A stretch of 64,000 nucleotides of DNA, from NCBI GenBank assembly GCA_035535015.1, contig DATLQU010000016.1, positions 1-64,000 on the forward strand, in the 5' to 3' direction. This document shows, in pieces, positions 26,029-34,370 of this stretch. Position 1 is the stretch's first letter. Each line of letters begins with the position of its first letter. Source of the DNA: Palsa-661 sp035535015. GTDB taxonomy: Bacteria; Actinomycetota; Acidimicrobiia; Acidimicrobiales; UBA8190. The notes under the pieces are model-generated. The model ran no database searches, was not told the DNA's origin, and saw only the letters and a program-made list of their open reading frames with translations. The translations under genes were made by a program, and so were the position numbers.

Positions 26029-26124
26029 GCGAGTCCTGCCACGGGCCGACGGGGCCGACGCGGCTGAGGGGGACGACGCGGCAGACGACGGGGGCGACGG
26101 GGACGACCGGGTGTCCGGCTCGAT

Positions 26125-27819
26125 TTAGTGATGGTGCCGGCGTCGGTGGGCGACGAGCGTGAAGGGAATGGTCTCGGTGCCGGCTCCGTTGGTTGCCGTC
26201 AGGGAGAAGGGGAATCGGCCCACCGGAGGCGTGCCGGCCAGGGTGGCGGTGCCGTTTCCGTTGTCGGTGAGTGTCACACCGGTGGGGAGGGCGGAGGCCG
26301 GGGCCACGGTGATAGTGGGACGGGGAGTGCCGGTGGTGACCAGGGTCCAGGTGAAGGGGCGTCCGGCCCGGACCGATCGGACAGAGGGCATGACGAAGGC
26401 GGGGGCGGTGGCCGCCTGGACGCCGAAACTCTGGTGGACGTCGGGCGCCGCCGCGTAGGTGGCGTCCCCGGGTTGGGCGGCGTCCAGGGTGCAGGTGCCC
26501 GGACCGGTGAAGGTGACGTTGGGGGCAGCCCATGAGCAGACGGCGGCGGCCGACGCGTCCACGGTCAGGTCCACCGGGAGTCCCGACGAGGCAGTGGCCG
26601 TCGGTGCGTAAGGGGACCCGCCGACGACGGCCCCGGACGGGGCGGTCGAGGTGAAGGTGATGCTCTGGGGCTGATCGCCGGCGTCCGGCTCGTAGGCCCC
26701 GATGGCACAGGGCGTGGCCCGGGCCACCCCCCGTTGGTCGGGGGCCGAGCAGAACGAGGCGTTGTCGACCGCCCCGACGGCGGCACTGGTGGCCAGGAGG
26801 GCGATCGTCAGGGTGGGTCCGCCGTTGTCCTCGAGACCCGAGGGATCGAGACCGGCCGAGGTGTCGGAGTGGTCGGTGGCGTCGTCGAAGCCGCAGGTCC
26901 CGTCGTCGTCCAGGTTGTCGTGGAGGTCGGTGCCGCCGCCGGAACAGTCGTCGCCCGGGGCGTTGCCGGCCATGAGGGTGGCGGCGATGGTCAGGTCCGC
27001 CGGGGAAGCGTCGTTGTAGATACCACCGCCGCTGTCGTGGCCGCTGCGACCGGTGGCGGTATTGCCGGCCAGGGTGCTGTTGGCGATGGCGGCGGTCCCA
27101 CCGTTGTAGATGGCGCCGCCGAAGGTGGCGGCATTGCCCGAGAGGGTGCTGTCGGAGATGCTGAGCGAACCGTTGTTCTGGATGGCGCCGGCCGTGGTGG
27201 CGGTGTTCCCCGACAGGGTGCTGTCGCTGATGGTCACCGTCCCGGCGGAATTGAGAATGGCACCGCCGGCGCCGGTGGCGGTGTTGTTCGAGACGGTGCT
27301 GTCGGTGAGTGTCAGGGTCGGCCTGGTGACGGTACCGGTCTGGCCCTGGTTCCAGATGCCGGCGCCTCCCGGGGCCCGGCTTCCCGACACGGTGCAGTTG
27401 CGGAGAGTGAGCCATCCCTGGTTGACGATGGCGCCTCCGGCGTTGGCGCTGGTGGCGTCGTCAACGGTGAGACCGGAGATGGTGACGGTGACCCCCGGTC
27501 CCACCCGGAAGACCGTGGTCGTGCCCCCTCCGCTGACCGTCAGGTTGGCCGCCCCCGGCCCGCTGATGGTGAGATCTTTCGACAGGACGAGATTGCCACC
27601 GGTGAGCGTGATGGTCGAGCAGGAGAGGGTGGGGCCGAAGGTGATCGTGTCGCCGACGGCGGCGTCGGCCACGGCTTGGCGCAGGGAACCGGCACCGGAG
27701 TCGTTGCAGTTGATGACGGACGGGGTGGCGGCCTCGGCCACCGGGGCCGAGAGGGAAGCGAGAGAGAAGGTGAGCAAAGTGACCGCCGCTGCTGCGGTGA
27801 CGAGCCGGCGTCCGATCAC
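26125..27819 (-). CDS. Secreted repeat protein with parallel beta-helix-like region
   Basis: The product is about 564 residues from GTG at 27819, which places 'RRLVTAAAAVTLLTFSLASL' as a signal peptide with cleavage after 'AEA'. Residues 40-290 hold 'DSTLSGNTAT..GGAIxN' repeats typical of right-handed beta-helix (choice-of-anchor Q, Pmp-like) surface proteins. Two Ig-like or putative Ig modules ('PQSITFTSTAPSGAVVGG' and 'GTATLAGTPPVGRFPFSLTA') follow, and the protein ends in His/Arg residues. It is probably an adhesin or envelope protein. The frame stays open upstream, and an ATG near 27980 is an alternative with no better ribosome site. Confidence 0.75.
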   Translation of the reverse strand: MIGRRLVTAAAAVTLLTFSLASLSAPVAEAATPSVINCNDSGAGSLRQAVADAAVGDTITFGPTLSCSTITLTGGNLVLSKDLTISGPGAANLTVSGGGTTTVFRVGPGVTVTISGLTVDDATSANAGGAIVNQGWLTLRNCTVSGSRAPGGAGIWNQGQTGTVTRPTLTLTDSTVSNNTATGAGGAILNSAGTVTISDSTLSGNTATTAGAIQNNGSLSISDSTLSGNAATFGGAIYNGGTAAIANSTLAGNTATGRSGHDSGGGIYNDASPADLTIAATLMAGNAPGDDCSGGGTDLHDNLDDDGTCGFDDATDHSDTSAGLDPSGLEDNGGPTLTIALLATSAAVGAVDNASFCSAPDQRGVARATPCAIGAYEPDAGDQPQSITFTSTAPSGAVVGGSPYAPTATASSGLPVDLTVDASAAAVCSWAAPNVTFTGPGTCTLDAAQPGDATYAAAPDVHQSFGVQAATAPAFVMPSVRSVRAGRPFTWTLVTTGTPRPTITVAPASALPTGVTLTDNGNGTATLAGTPPVGRFPFSLTATNGAGTETIPFTLVAHRRRHHH

Positions 27820-28063
27820 CGAGGTCGTCCAAAGCCGGGGCGTGCCTGTGGGCGGGCGGGCGGGCGGATCTGGAAGGGGTGTGCGTGTGACTGTCGGGTG
27901 CGCCGGCGCCTCAAGATGTCCGCTTTCCGGGAATGGAGTAGGGCAACCATCGTACGAGGACGGCGTTCTGGGCCACATCGTCGGAATTGAGGAGTGACGA
28001 CGGCGACCGACAATCCCTTCCCACCATCGAGCCAACAGGCGGGCAACAGGACCCCGGTGGCTC

Positions 28064-28867
28064 TCAGTCTTTGAATTCGGGGGGACGCTTCTCCTTGCGG
28101 GCACGGGTGGCCTCTTCGAAATTCTGGGTGGTGATGCGGACGAAGAGTTGCGCCTGTCCCTCGGCGTCCATGTGGCCCTGGAGGCTGCCCGATTCGAAGC
28201 TGTTCCAGAGCAGGCGTTTGGTGAGCTCGATGCCGGGCCGGCTGAACGACGAGATGCGCTCGGCCAGCGCGTAACAGGAGTCGAGGAGCTCGGCGGCGGG
28301 GACCACCTTCGAGACGAGGCCGATGCGATCGGCTTCGGCGGCGTCGATGTCGCGACCGGTGAGCATGATCTCGAAGGCGCGCGACGAACCGATGGCGCGC
28401 GGGAGGAGGTAGCTGAGGCCGAGCTCGGTCGAGGTGAGGCCGTTGTTGATGCCTGCGGCCCGGAAGTAGGCGGCCTCCGAGGCCAGGCGGATGTCGGTGG
28501 CCAGGCTGAGGCAGAAGCCACCGCCGATGGCGGCGCCGTTGATGGCGCCGATCACCGGTTGGTGCATGCGGCGCAGCGCCCTGATGACGTCGTCGAGGAG
28601 CTCCATGGCCCGCAGGGCGATGGTGGGGACGGTGAGGCCCCCGATGTGGGGGATGACGCCGGCATCCTCCTGGTCGGCGCCGGAGCAGAAGCCGTGGCCG
28701 GCACCGGTGAGGACGACGACCCGGATGTCGTTGTCGACGCTCAGGCTCTCGAGGGCCTGGCGCAACGGGATCATGACGTCGAAGGCCATGGCGTTCATCC
28801 GCTCGGGACGGTTCAAGGTGACGAGGGCGATACCGGGACGGGGGAGGTCGACGACGACGAAGGCCAT
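28064..28867 (-). CDS. Enoyl-CoA hydratase/isomerase family protein
   Basis: The 267-residue crotonase-fold protein has the oxyanion-hole segments 'GHGFCSGADQEDAG' and 'PVIGAINGAAIGGGFCLSLATDIRLAS'. Glu in 'GLTSTELGLSYLLPRAIG' occupies the catalytic position. It would hydrate or isomerise enoyl-CoA esters. It ends the three-gene unit headed by the FadD19-like ligase (14-base gap to the preceding gene), pointing to beta-oxidation of the acid that ligase activates. Confidence 0.9.
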   Translation of the reverse strand: MAFVVVDLPRPGIALVTLNRPERMNAMAFDVMIPLRQALESLSVDNDIRVVVLTGAGHGFCSGADQEDAGVIPHIGGLTVPTIALRAMELLDDVIRALRRMHQPVIGAINGAAIGGGFCLSLATDIRLASEAAYFRAAGINNGLTSTELGLSYLLPRAIGSSRAFEIMLTGRDIDAAEADRIGLVSKVVPAAELLDSCYALAERISSFSRPGIELTKRLLWNSFESGSLQGHMDAEGQAQLFVRITTQNFEEATRARKEKRPPEFKD

Positions 28868-28881
28868 GGAGGCCGATGTTG

Positions 28882-29541
28882 TCAGACGGGTGCCGGGTCG
28901 GACGAACCGAGAAGGCGGAAGGTGTTGACGTAGATGATCTCGGCCCCCGCCGCCGACCAGTCGGCCCACTTCTGGAACTCCGGTGTCCGGTAACCGCCCA
29001 GGAGGAGGCGCAGGTTCTCGGCCATGGTCTGGAAGGTGGCCTCGGGGTCGTCGGAGTCCATTTCGTAGAAGTGCATGAAGCGGGGATCGGTGTCGTCGGC
29101 GTTCTGGTACGCGGTGATCTGGGTGTAGCCGGGAACGGCGGCGGCGGCGATGGTGCGGATGTGGACGAAGTCGGCCCAGTCCCGCAACGGTTGGGCCAGA
29201 GCCGGCGTGGTGGGGCTGATCCAGACGACGAGCAGTCCCGTGGTGGGCCGTCCCGTGAGGATGCCCTGGGAGGGCCGGGGGTAGCGGCGGAAATGACGGG
29301 CCGTGGTGCCGGGCAGGGCCGGCGGGGCGGTGAAGGAATCGTCGGTCTCGGCCACGCCGAGGAGGGTGCCGTCGGGGATGGCCATGGGCAGCTCGTCGCG
29401 TCCGGGCCGGGTGGTGGCCCACCAGGTGACACGGTGGACGCCGGGGAGAGCGAGCAGCGCCGGTGCCCGGGTACGGGCGTAGTCGGCCGGGGCGGCGTCG
29501 CCGAGCTCGAGATAGAGGCCCGGTGTGATGCGGTCTTCCAC
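28882..29541 (-). CDS. Conserved hypothetical of acyl-CoA/steroid gene clusters
   Basis: The 219-residue product may form two dimeric alpha/beta-barrel halves: 'GLYLELGDAAPADYARTRAPALLALPGVHRVTWW' and later 'YTQITAYQNADDTDPRFMHFYEMDSDDPEATFQTM'. I know this type only as an uncharacterised protein beside acyl-CoA ligases. It sits between ligase and hydratase genes with gaps of 24 and 14 bases, so it is surely co-transcribed. A small binding or heme/acyl-handling role is possible; no catalytic motif is seen. Confidence 0.6.
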   Translation of the reverse strand: MEDRITPGLYLELGDAAPADYARTRAPALLALPGVHRVTWWATTRPGRDELPMAIPDGTLLGVAETDDSFTAPPALPGTTARHFRRYPRPSQGILTGRPTTGLLVVWISPTTPALAQPLRDWADFVHIRTIAAAAVPGYTQITAYQNADDTDPRFMHFYEMDSDDPEATFQTMAENLRLLLGGYRTPEFQKWADWSAAGAEIIYVNTFRLLGSSDPAPV

Positions 29542-29565
29542 CCGACGGCCCGGCCCGGTCGCCGG

Positions 29566-31212
29566 TCAGGCGTCCAGGGCGCGTTCTTTGGCCCAGCGGT
29601 AGTCGGCCTTGCCCGACGGCGAACGGACGATCTCGGGGAGGAAGGCGAAGGCCTTGGGCAGTTTGTAGCGGGCCACGTGGGTGCCCGCCTCGGCCAGGAG
29701 CTCATCGGCGGTGACCGAGGCGCCGTCCACCAGCTGGACGATGGCCACCACCTCCTGGCCCCAGCGTTCGGAGGGACGGCCGGCCACCACGACGTCGGCC
29801 ACCGCCGGGTGGCAGATGAGGGCCTGCTCCACCTCCTCGGCGAAGATCTTCTCGCCGCCCGAGTTGATGGTGACCGAGTCGCGGCCGAGCAGTTCGATCT
29901 CGCCGTCGGCCAGGTAGCGGGCCCGGTCACCGGGAACGGAGTAGCGGACGGCGTCGATGACCGGGAAGGTCCGGGCCGTCTTCTCGGCGTCGCCCAGGTA
30001 GCCGAGGGGAACCGATCCCTTCTGGGCCAGCCAGCCCAGGTCCTGGTCGCCGGGCTTGATCTCCCGGGTGAGGTCCTCGCTGACCACGGTGGCGCCGGGG
30101 CCGGGGACGAAGCGACCGGTCGAGACCGAGCCGGAGGTGGAGTTGGTGCCCATCTGGGCGCCGGTCTCCGAGGCGCCGGCCACGTCGGAGACGACGATGT
30201 TGGGCAGCTTGGCCAGGATGCGGGTCTTCATGCCTTCGCTGAGCATGGCGCCGCCGCTGCCGAAGGCCAGGAAGCCGGTGGTGTCGTAGTCGCCGCGTTC
30301 GAGCTCTTCGATGAGGGGCCGGGCCATGGCGTCGCCCACCACCGAGAGGCCGATGATGTGCTCCCGTTCCACCGTCTTCCAGACGTCGACGGCGTCCATG
30401 GTGCGGGTGTTGGTGGGGAAGACCAGGGTGGCGCCCATGGTCATGTAATAGAAGCTGGCCCACTGCGCCGCGCCGTGCATGAGCGGGGGGATGGACATGA
30501 CGCGGACCCCGTCGGTGGGCAGGACGCGGCTGACCAGGTGCTCGGAGCTCTCGATGAGCTCCCAGGTGCCGTAGGTGCGGCCCCCCATGGCGGCGCGGAA
30601 GATGTCGTGTTGGCGCCAGAGGACACCCTTGGGCATGCCGGTGGTTCCGCCGGTGTAGAGGATGTAGAGGTCGTCGGGCGACGGCTCCACCGGGGGGAGC
30701 TCCGGCGGGGCCGAGGCCAGGGCCGTCTCGTAGTCGACGGCGCCGGGGAGAAGGGGTTCGTCGGATTCGTCGGCCACCTGGATGAGCAGTTCGAGGTCAC
30801 GGAGCTCGGGGAGGACGCGTTCCAAGATGGGGGCGAAGGTGGCGTGGTAGATGAGGCCGCGGGCCTTCGCGTCTCGCAGGAGGTAGCGGAGCTCCTCCTC
30901 GACATAGCGGTAGTTGACGTTGAAGGGGGCCACCCGGGCCTTGTAGGCGCCGAGCATGCCTTCGAGGTACTCGTTGCCGTTGTAGAGATAGAGGCCGAGG
31001 TGGTCCTGGCCGGACTGGTGGCCGGCCAGGGTGGAGCGTTCGGCGTGGACGCCGAAGTCGTGACGGTAGAGAAACGAGGCGAGCCGTCGCGAGCGGTCGG
31101 TGATGTCGGCGTAGGTGAAGCGGCGGTCCCGCCAGACGATGCACTCGCGGTCCGCGACGGTGGCGGCCACCGTCTCGTGGACCTGGCCCAGGTTGAATTC
31201 CTCCCCGCTCAC
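29566..31212 (-). CDS. FadD19-like acyl-CoA synthetase
   Basis: The 548-residue ANL ligase begins 'NLGQVHETVAATVADRECIVW' and has the P-loop 'YTGGTTGMPKGVLWRQHD', characteristic of the FadD19/FadD17 branch that activates steroid C-24 side chains in mycobacteria and rhodococci. A8 is 'RDSVTINSGGEKIFAEEVEQAL' and the A10 Lys lies in 'SPSGKADYRW'. A short-chain or steroid-like carboxylate is the best guess from family resemblance. It heads the operon with the conserved protein and enoyl-CoA hydratase. Confidence 0.85.
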   Translation of the reverse strand: MSGEEFNLGQVHETVAATVADRECIVWRDRRFTYADITDRSRRLASFLYRHDFGVHAERSTLAGHQSGQDHLGLYLYNGNEYLEGMLGAYKARVAPFNVNYRYVEEELRYLLRDAKARGLIYHATFAPILERVLPELRDLELLIQVADESDEPLLPGAVDYETALASAPPELPPVEPSPDDLYILYTGGTTGMPKGVLWRQHDIFRAAMGGRTYGTWELIESSEHLVSRVLPTDGVRVMSIPPLMHGAAQWASFYYMTMGATLVFPTNTRTMDAVDVWKTVEREHIIGLSVVGDAMARPLIEELERGDYDTTGFLAFGSGGAMLSEGMKTRILAKLPNIVVSDVAGASETGAQMGTNSTSGSVSTGRFVPGPGATVVSEDLTREIKPGDQDLGWLAQKGSVPLGYLGDAEKTARTFPVIDAVRYSVPGDRARYLADGEIELLGRDSVTINSGGEKIFAEEVEQALICHPAVADVVVAGRPSERWGQEVVAIVQLVDGASVTADELLAEAGTHVARYKLPKAFAFLPEIVRSPSGKADYRWAKERALDA

Positions 31213-31308
31213 CGACCACCTCGCGATTCGTGTCGTGGATGTGACGCCATGGCCCAGGTGCCGGCGCAGGCGCAGCCTATTGCGTGACGGTCTCGCCGGA
31301 CGGACCCC

Positions 31309-31551
31309 CTACTGCTGGTAGCGCTCCACCACGGGGGCCGGTCGCTCCTGCGCCTCGTTCGGGTCCTGGCCGGCCTGGCGGCGGGCCCGGCGCTGGCGGA
31401 GGAGATCCCAGCACTGGTCGAGGGCGACCTCGATGGTGCGGAGCCTCTCCTCCTCCTCAGGGGAGAGGCCCTGGCCGACGTGGGCCTCCTCGAGGTGGTG
31501 CTCATGTTCGGCCAGTTCGTTGATGCGGTTGACGAGTTCCTGGTCGTCCAT
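31309..31551 (-). CDS. DUF2630 family small protein
   Basis: The 80-residue, highly charged helical protein matches the actinobacterial DUF2630 pattern: 'INELAEHEHHLEEAHVGQGLSPEEEERLRTIEVALDQCWDLLRQRRARR'. The family is soluble and of unknown function. ATG at 31551 has a GAGGA site. It stands alone between the FadD19-like operon and the DNA glycosylase. Confidence 0.8.
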   Translation of the reverse strand: MDDQELVNRINELAEHEHHLEEAHVGQGLSPEEEERLRTIEVALDQCWDLLRQRRARRQAGQDPNEAQERPAPVVERYQQ

Positions 31552-31613
31552 GGGTCCTCCTCGGCGGCGCTCGGTCCGGGGTCTGGCGGTCGTCGCACCC
31601 CGGAGTCGTCTGT

Positions 31614-31655
31614 GACTCTAGGGGGCTACTTGAGGACTCTAGGGGGCTACTTGAG
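31614..31655. repeat. 21-bp perfect tandem duplication over the glycosylase stop codon
   Basis: A 21-base unit starting GACTCTAGGGGGCTAC occurs twice head-to-tail (31614-31634, 31635-31655). The second copy contains the last codons and TAG stop of the glycosylase gene, so the duplication copied the gene end into its 3' flank without changing the protein. Confidence 0.85.
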
Positions 31656-32522
31656 CAGGCGCGACAGACGGCGGTCGGCCAGCGGCCTGCCGGCCGTCTG
31701 GCAGGTGGCGCAGTACTGGAGGGACTTGGTGGCGAAGGAGACCTCCCGGACGGTGTCGCCGCAGACGGGGCAGGGCTCACCGGTCCGGCCGTGGACGCGC
31801 ATGGTCCGTTTCTTGTCGCCCTTCAGCTCGTTGGCGGCCCGGCCCGAGGCCCTCTCGGTCGCCTCGGTGAGGATGGTGAGGATGGCGGTGTGGAGGGAGT
31901 CGAGCTCCGGGGGAGACAACTTGGCCGCCGGCTTGAAGGGCGAGAGCCTGGCGGCGTGGAGGATCTCGTCGGAATAGGCGTTGCCGACGCCGGCGATGAG
32001 TGACTGGGTGGAGAGTGCCGTCTTCAGGGTGCCCGGGGCCGAGGCGAGGATGCGGCCCAGGGCGGCGACGTCGAAGCCGGGGGCCAGGGGGTCGGGACCG
32101 AGGGCGGCCAGCGGTTCGACGTCGTCGGGTTGGTGGACCACCCACAAGGCCAGGCGTTTCTCCGTTCCCATCTCGGTGACGTCGAAGCCGGCCGAGGGCG
32201 CCAGGTCGACCGAGTCGAAACCCATACGGAGTGCGATCGGGCTCCGGCTGGGCCGGGCGCGGGAGGTGGGCAGGGAGTCCCACCACTTGATCCAGCCGCC
32301 GCGGGCCAGGTGGATGACCAACCAGAGGCCGTCGAAGTCGAAGCAGAGGAACTTGCCCCGGCGGATACAGGTGACGAAGGAGCGGCCGACCAGATCGACG
32401 AGAGGGGGATCGAAGGTCTTGAGGGCGGCGATGGCACCGAGCTCGCAGCGGGCGACTCGCTGACCGCTCATGCGGCCGGCCAGCCAGTCGACCAGGGCCT
32501 GGACCTCGGGGAGCTCGGGCAC
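31647..32522 (-). CDS. Fpg/Nei-family DNA glycosylase
   Basis: The 291-residue product starts 'MPELPEVQ', in which Pro2 (after Met removal) and Glu3 are the catalytic pair of Fpg/Nei enzymes. It also has 'RRGKFLCFDFDGLWLVIHLARGGWIKW', the helix-two-turn-helix 'LIAGVGNAYSDEILHAARLSPF', and a C-terminal zinc finger CPVC...CATC with an Arg in the turn. It excises oxidised bases and cuts the abasic strand. It departs from classical MutM in the first third, closer to actinobacterial Fpg/Nei paralogues, so base preference is uncertain. Confidence 0.85.
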   Translation of the reverse strand: MPELPEVQALVDWLAGRMSGQRVARCELGAIAALKTFDPPLVDLVGRSFVTCIRRGKFLCFDFDGLWLVIHLARGGWIKWWDSLPTSRARPSRSPIALRMGFDSVDLAPSAGFDVTEMGTEKRLALWVVHQPDDVEPLAALGPDPLAPGFDVAALGRILASAPGTLKTALSTQSLIAGVGNAYSDEILHAARLSPFKPAAKLSPPELDSLHTAILTILTEATERASGRAANELKGDKKRTMRVHGRTGEPCPVCGDTVREVSFATKSLQYCATCQTAGRPLADRRLSRLLK

Positions 32523-32629
32523 AGGCCCATGATGCCCAGCGCGGGCGGCGACGTCGACCGGCCGGCCGGCCGGCCGATGATGGTGGGCCGTGTCATCGAA
32601 GACGACGGGGGTGATGGCACAGTGGCGGG

Positions 32630-34243
32630 GTGGACGCCGGCGCCCGACACGATGGCCCGGTGCTGACGATGACCGCCTCGGTGCTCGTCATGGCGATGCT
32701 CGGCACGGTGATGATGGTGTCGGGCTGCACGGGACCGGGTCCGGCGGCGCCGGTCCGGACGGGCGGCCCGAGGTCGACCGTTGCGGGCCCGGGCGACCGG
32801 GGCTCGAGGAGGCCGGCCACCACGACGCCGACCGGGTCGGTGGCGCCGGTGGTGTGGTCGGGCTGCGGCAGTGATCTGCAGTGCGGCTCGGTGGGCGTTC
32901 CCCTCGACTACAGCCAGCCCCGGGGTCGGATGATCCAGATCGCCGTGGAGCGGCGGCCGGCGGCCCAACCGGGGCAACGGATCGGCTCTCTGGTGATCAA
33001 CCCCGGGGGTCCGGGGACGTCGGGGATCGATGATATGGAGAACGAACTGAGCGTGCTCACGCCCGGACTGCTCGACCGCTTCGACATCGTCTCGTTCGAC
33101 CCCCGGGGGGTGGAGCGGAGCGCGCCGGTGGCCTGCTCGGCGGGCCGGTCGCCGGGTGCGCCGTCCACGGCTTCGCCGTCACCGGCGACCACGACGCCGG
33201 CGTCGACACCACTGCCCGACCCGGTGCCGGTGACGACCGCCGGCCAGGTGGCGGCGGTGGCCGAGGACAGGGCGTACGGCGCCAGCTGCCGGGAGTACTC
33301 GGATGGGGTGTTGCCCTTTGTCGGCACGGTGGACGCGGCGCGCGACCTGGACCGGATCCGGGCCGCCCTGGGCGATCAGAGGTTGACCTTCATCGGACAT
33401 TCCTACGGGACGTTGTTGGGCGCCGTGTACGCCGGGATGTACCCCGGCCACGTCCGGGCCATGGTGCTCGACGGAGCCATCGATCCGGCTCTCGGCACCG
33501 AGCAGATGGTGATCGACCAGGCCAAGGGCTTCGAGTCGGTGCTCGACGACTTCTTCCGGTGGTGCGCGTCGACGTCGGCCTGCCCGTGGAGCCCGGGATC
33601 CGACCCGACGTCGGCCCTGCTGTCGCTGATCAACGGGAGCCGGAGGACGGCGCTGCCCGGCAGCGATGGCCGGTCGGCGGGGCCAGGTGAGTTCTACAAC
33701 GCTCTGCTCGACGACCTCTACGCCCGGTCGTCGTGGCCGTCGCTCGGTGAGGCTTTGGCCGAGGCGGCGGCCGGGAAGGGGACCGCGCTGATCGGATTGT
33801 CCGACAGCTACGCGTCGGGGGGGTCGACGAACGGGGGCGACGCCAACAACGCCATCAATTGCCTCGACCACCCCGTCCCCCGGGACCAGTCGGCCTATCC
33901 CCGGCTCGCCCGGCGGGCCGGGGCGGCGGCGCCGGTGTTCGGCCCGGTTCTGGCCTGGGGGCTGCTGCAGTGTGCGGTGTGGCCCGTCCCACCCACGCGG
34001 ACGCCCGGACCGATCAAGGCGGCCGGGTCACCGCCGATCCTGGTGACGGGAACGACGGGAGATCCGGCCACGCCCTATCCCTGGGCGGTGGCGCTGGCCC
34101 GGGAGCTTGCGCACGGAGAGCTGGTGACGTGGGTGGGGGAGAACCACGTGGCCTACTTCTACAGCCCGTGCGTCCGGGCCATCGACCAGGCCTACCTGGT
34201 GGCGGGCACCCTGCCGGCGGCGGGGACGCGCTGCACGGATTGA
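32630..34243 (+). CDS. Secreted alpha/beta hydrolase, tripeptidyl-aminopeptidase-like lipoprotein
   Basis: The 537-residue product has an N-terminal hydrophobic segment ending in a lipobox-like 'MVSGC'. A Thr/Pro-rich linker and the TAP-like fold follow: oxyanion motif 'LVINPGGPGTSG', nucleophile elbow 'FIGHSYGTLLGAVYAGMYP', an acid near 'GTTGDPATPYPWA', and His in 'GENHVAYFY'. The family removes peptides from N-termini or hydrolyses esters outside the cell. A long Ser/Thr/Pro insert at about 175-205 is unusual. GTG at 32630 is the likely start. Confidence 0.8.
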   Translation: MDAGARHDGPVLTMTASVLVMAMLGTVMMVSGCTGPGPAAPVRTGGPRSTVAGPGDRGSRRPATTTPTGSVAPVVWSGCGSDLQCGSVGVPLDYSQPRGRMIQIAVERRPAAQPGQRIGSLVINPGGPGTSGIDDMENELSVLTPGLLDRFDIVSFDPRGVERSAPVACSAGRSPGAPSTASPSPATTTPASTPLPDPVPVTTAGQVAAVAEDRAYGASCREYSDGVLPFVGTVDAARDLDRIRAALGDQRLTFIGHSYGTLLGAVYAGMYPGHVRAMVLDGAIDPALGTEQMVIDQAKGFESVLDDFFRWCASTSACPWSPGSDPTSALLSLINGSRRTALPGSDGRSAGPGEFYNALLDDLYARSSWPSLGEALAEAAAGKGTALIGLSDSYASGGSTNGGDANNAINCLDHPVPRDQSAYPRLARRAGAAAPVFGPVLAWGLLQCAVWPVPPTRTPGPIKAAGSPPILVTGTTGDPATPYPWAVALARELAHGELVTWVGENHVAYFYSPCVRAIDQAYLVAGTLPAAGTRCTD

Positions 34244-34370
34244 GGCCGGTACCCGCCGGCGCCGGTGCGTTCTGGTAGACACGGCCTCGGGGAGGACCGC
34301 AGGACGTCCTGGCCGTCAGTGCGCGCCACGGCCGACCCTCGCCACGGCTTGGCGCGAGATCGGGGGAGAG

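Noticed and set aside
26029..26124. GACG-rich stretch between convergent genes as a terminator
   Set aside because: The repeats are direct, not inverted, and no stable stem was found.
27820..29930. Long minus-strand open frame overlapping the hydratase and ligase genes in another frame
   Set aside because: Arg/Pro/Ser-rich shadow frame; real motifs lie in the other frames.
28876..31287. 803-codon open frame on the plus strand opposite the FadD19-like operon
   Set aside because: It is an antisense shadow in high-GC DNA; it has Gly/Asp/Val-rich text with no family motifs, while the minus strand has clear ligase and hydratase motifs.
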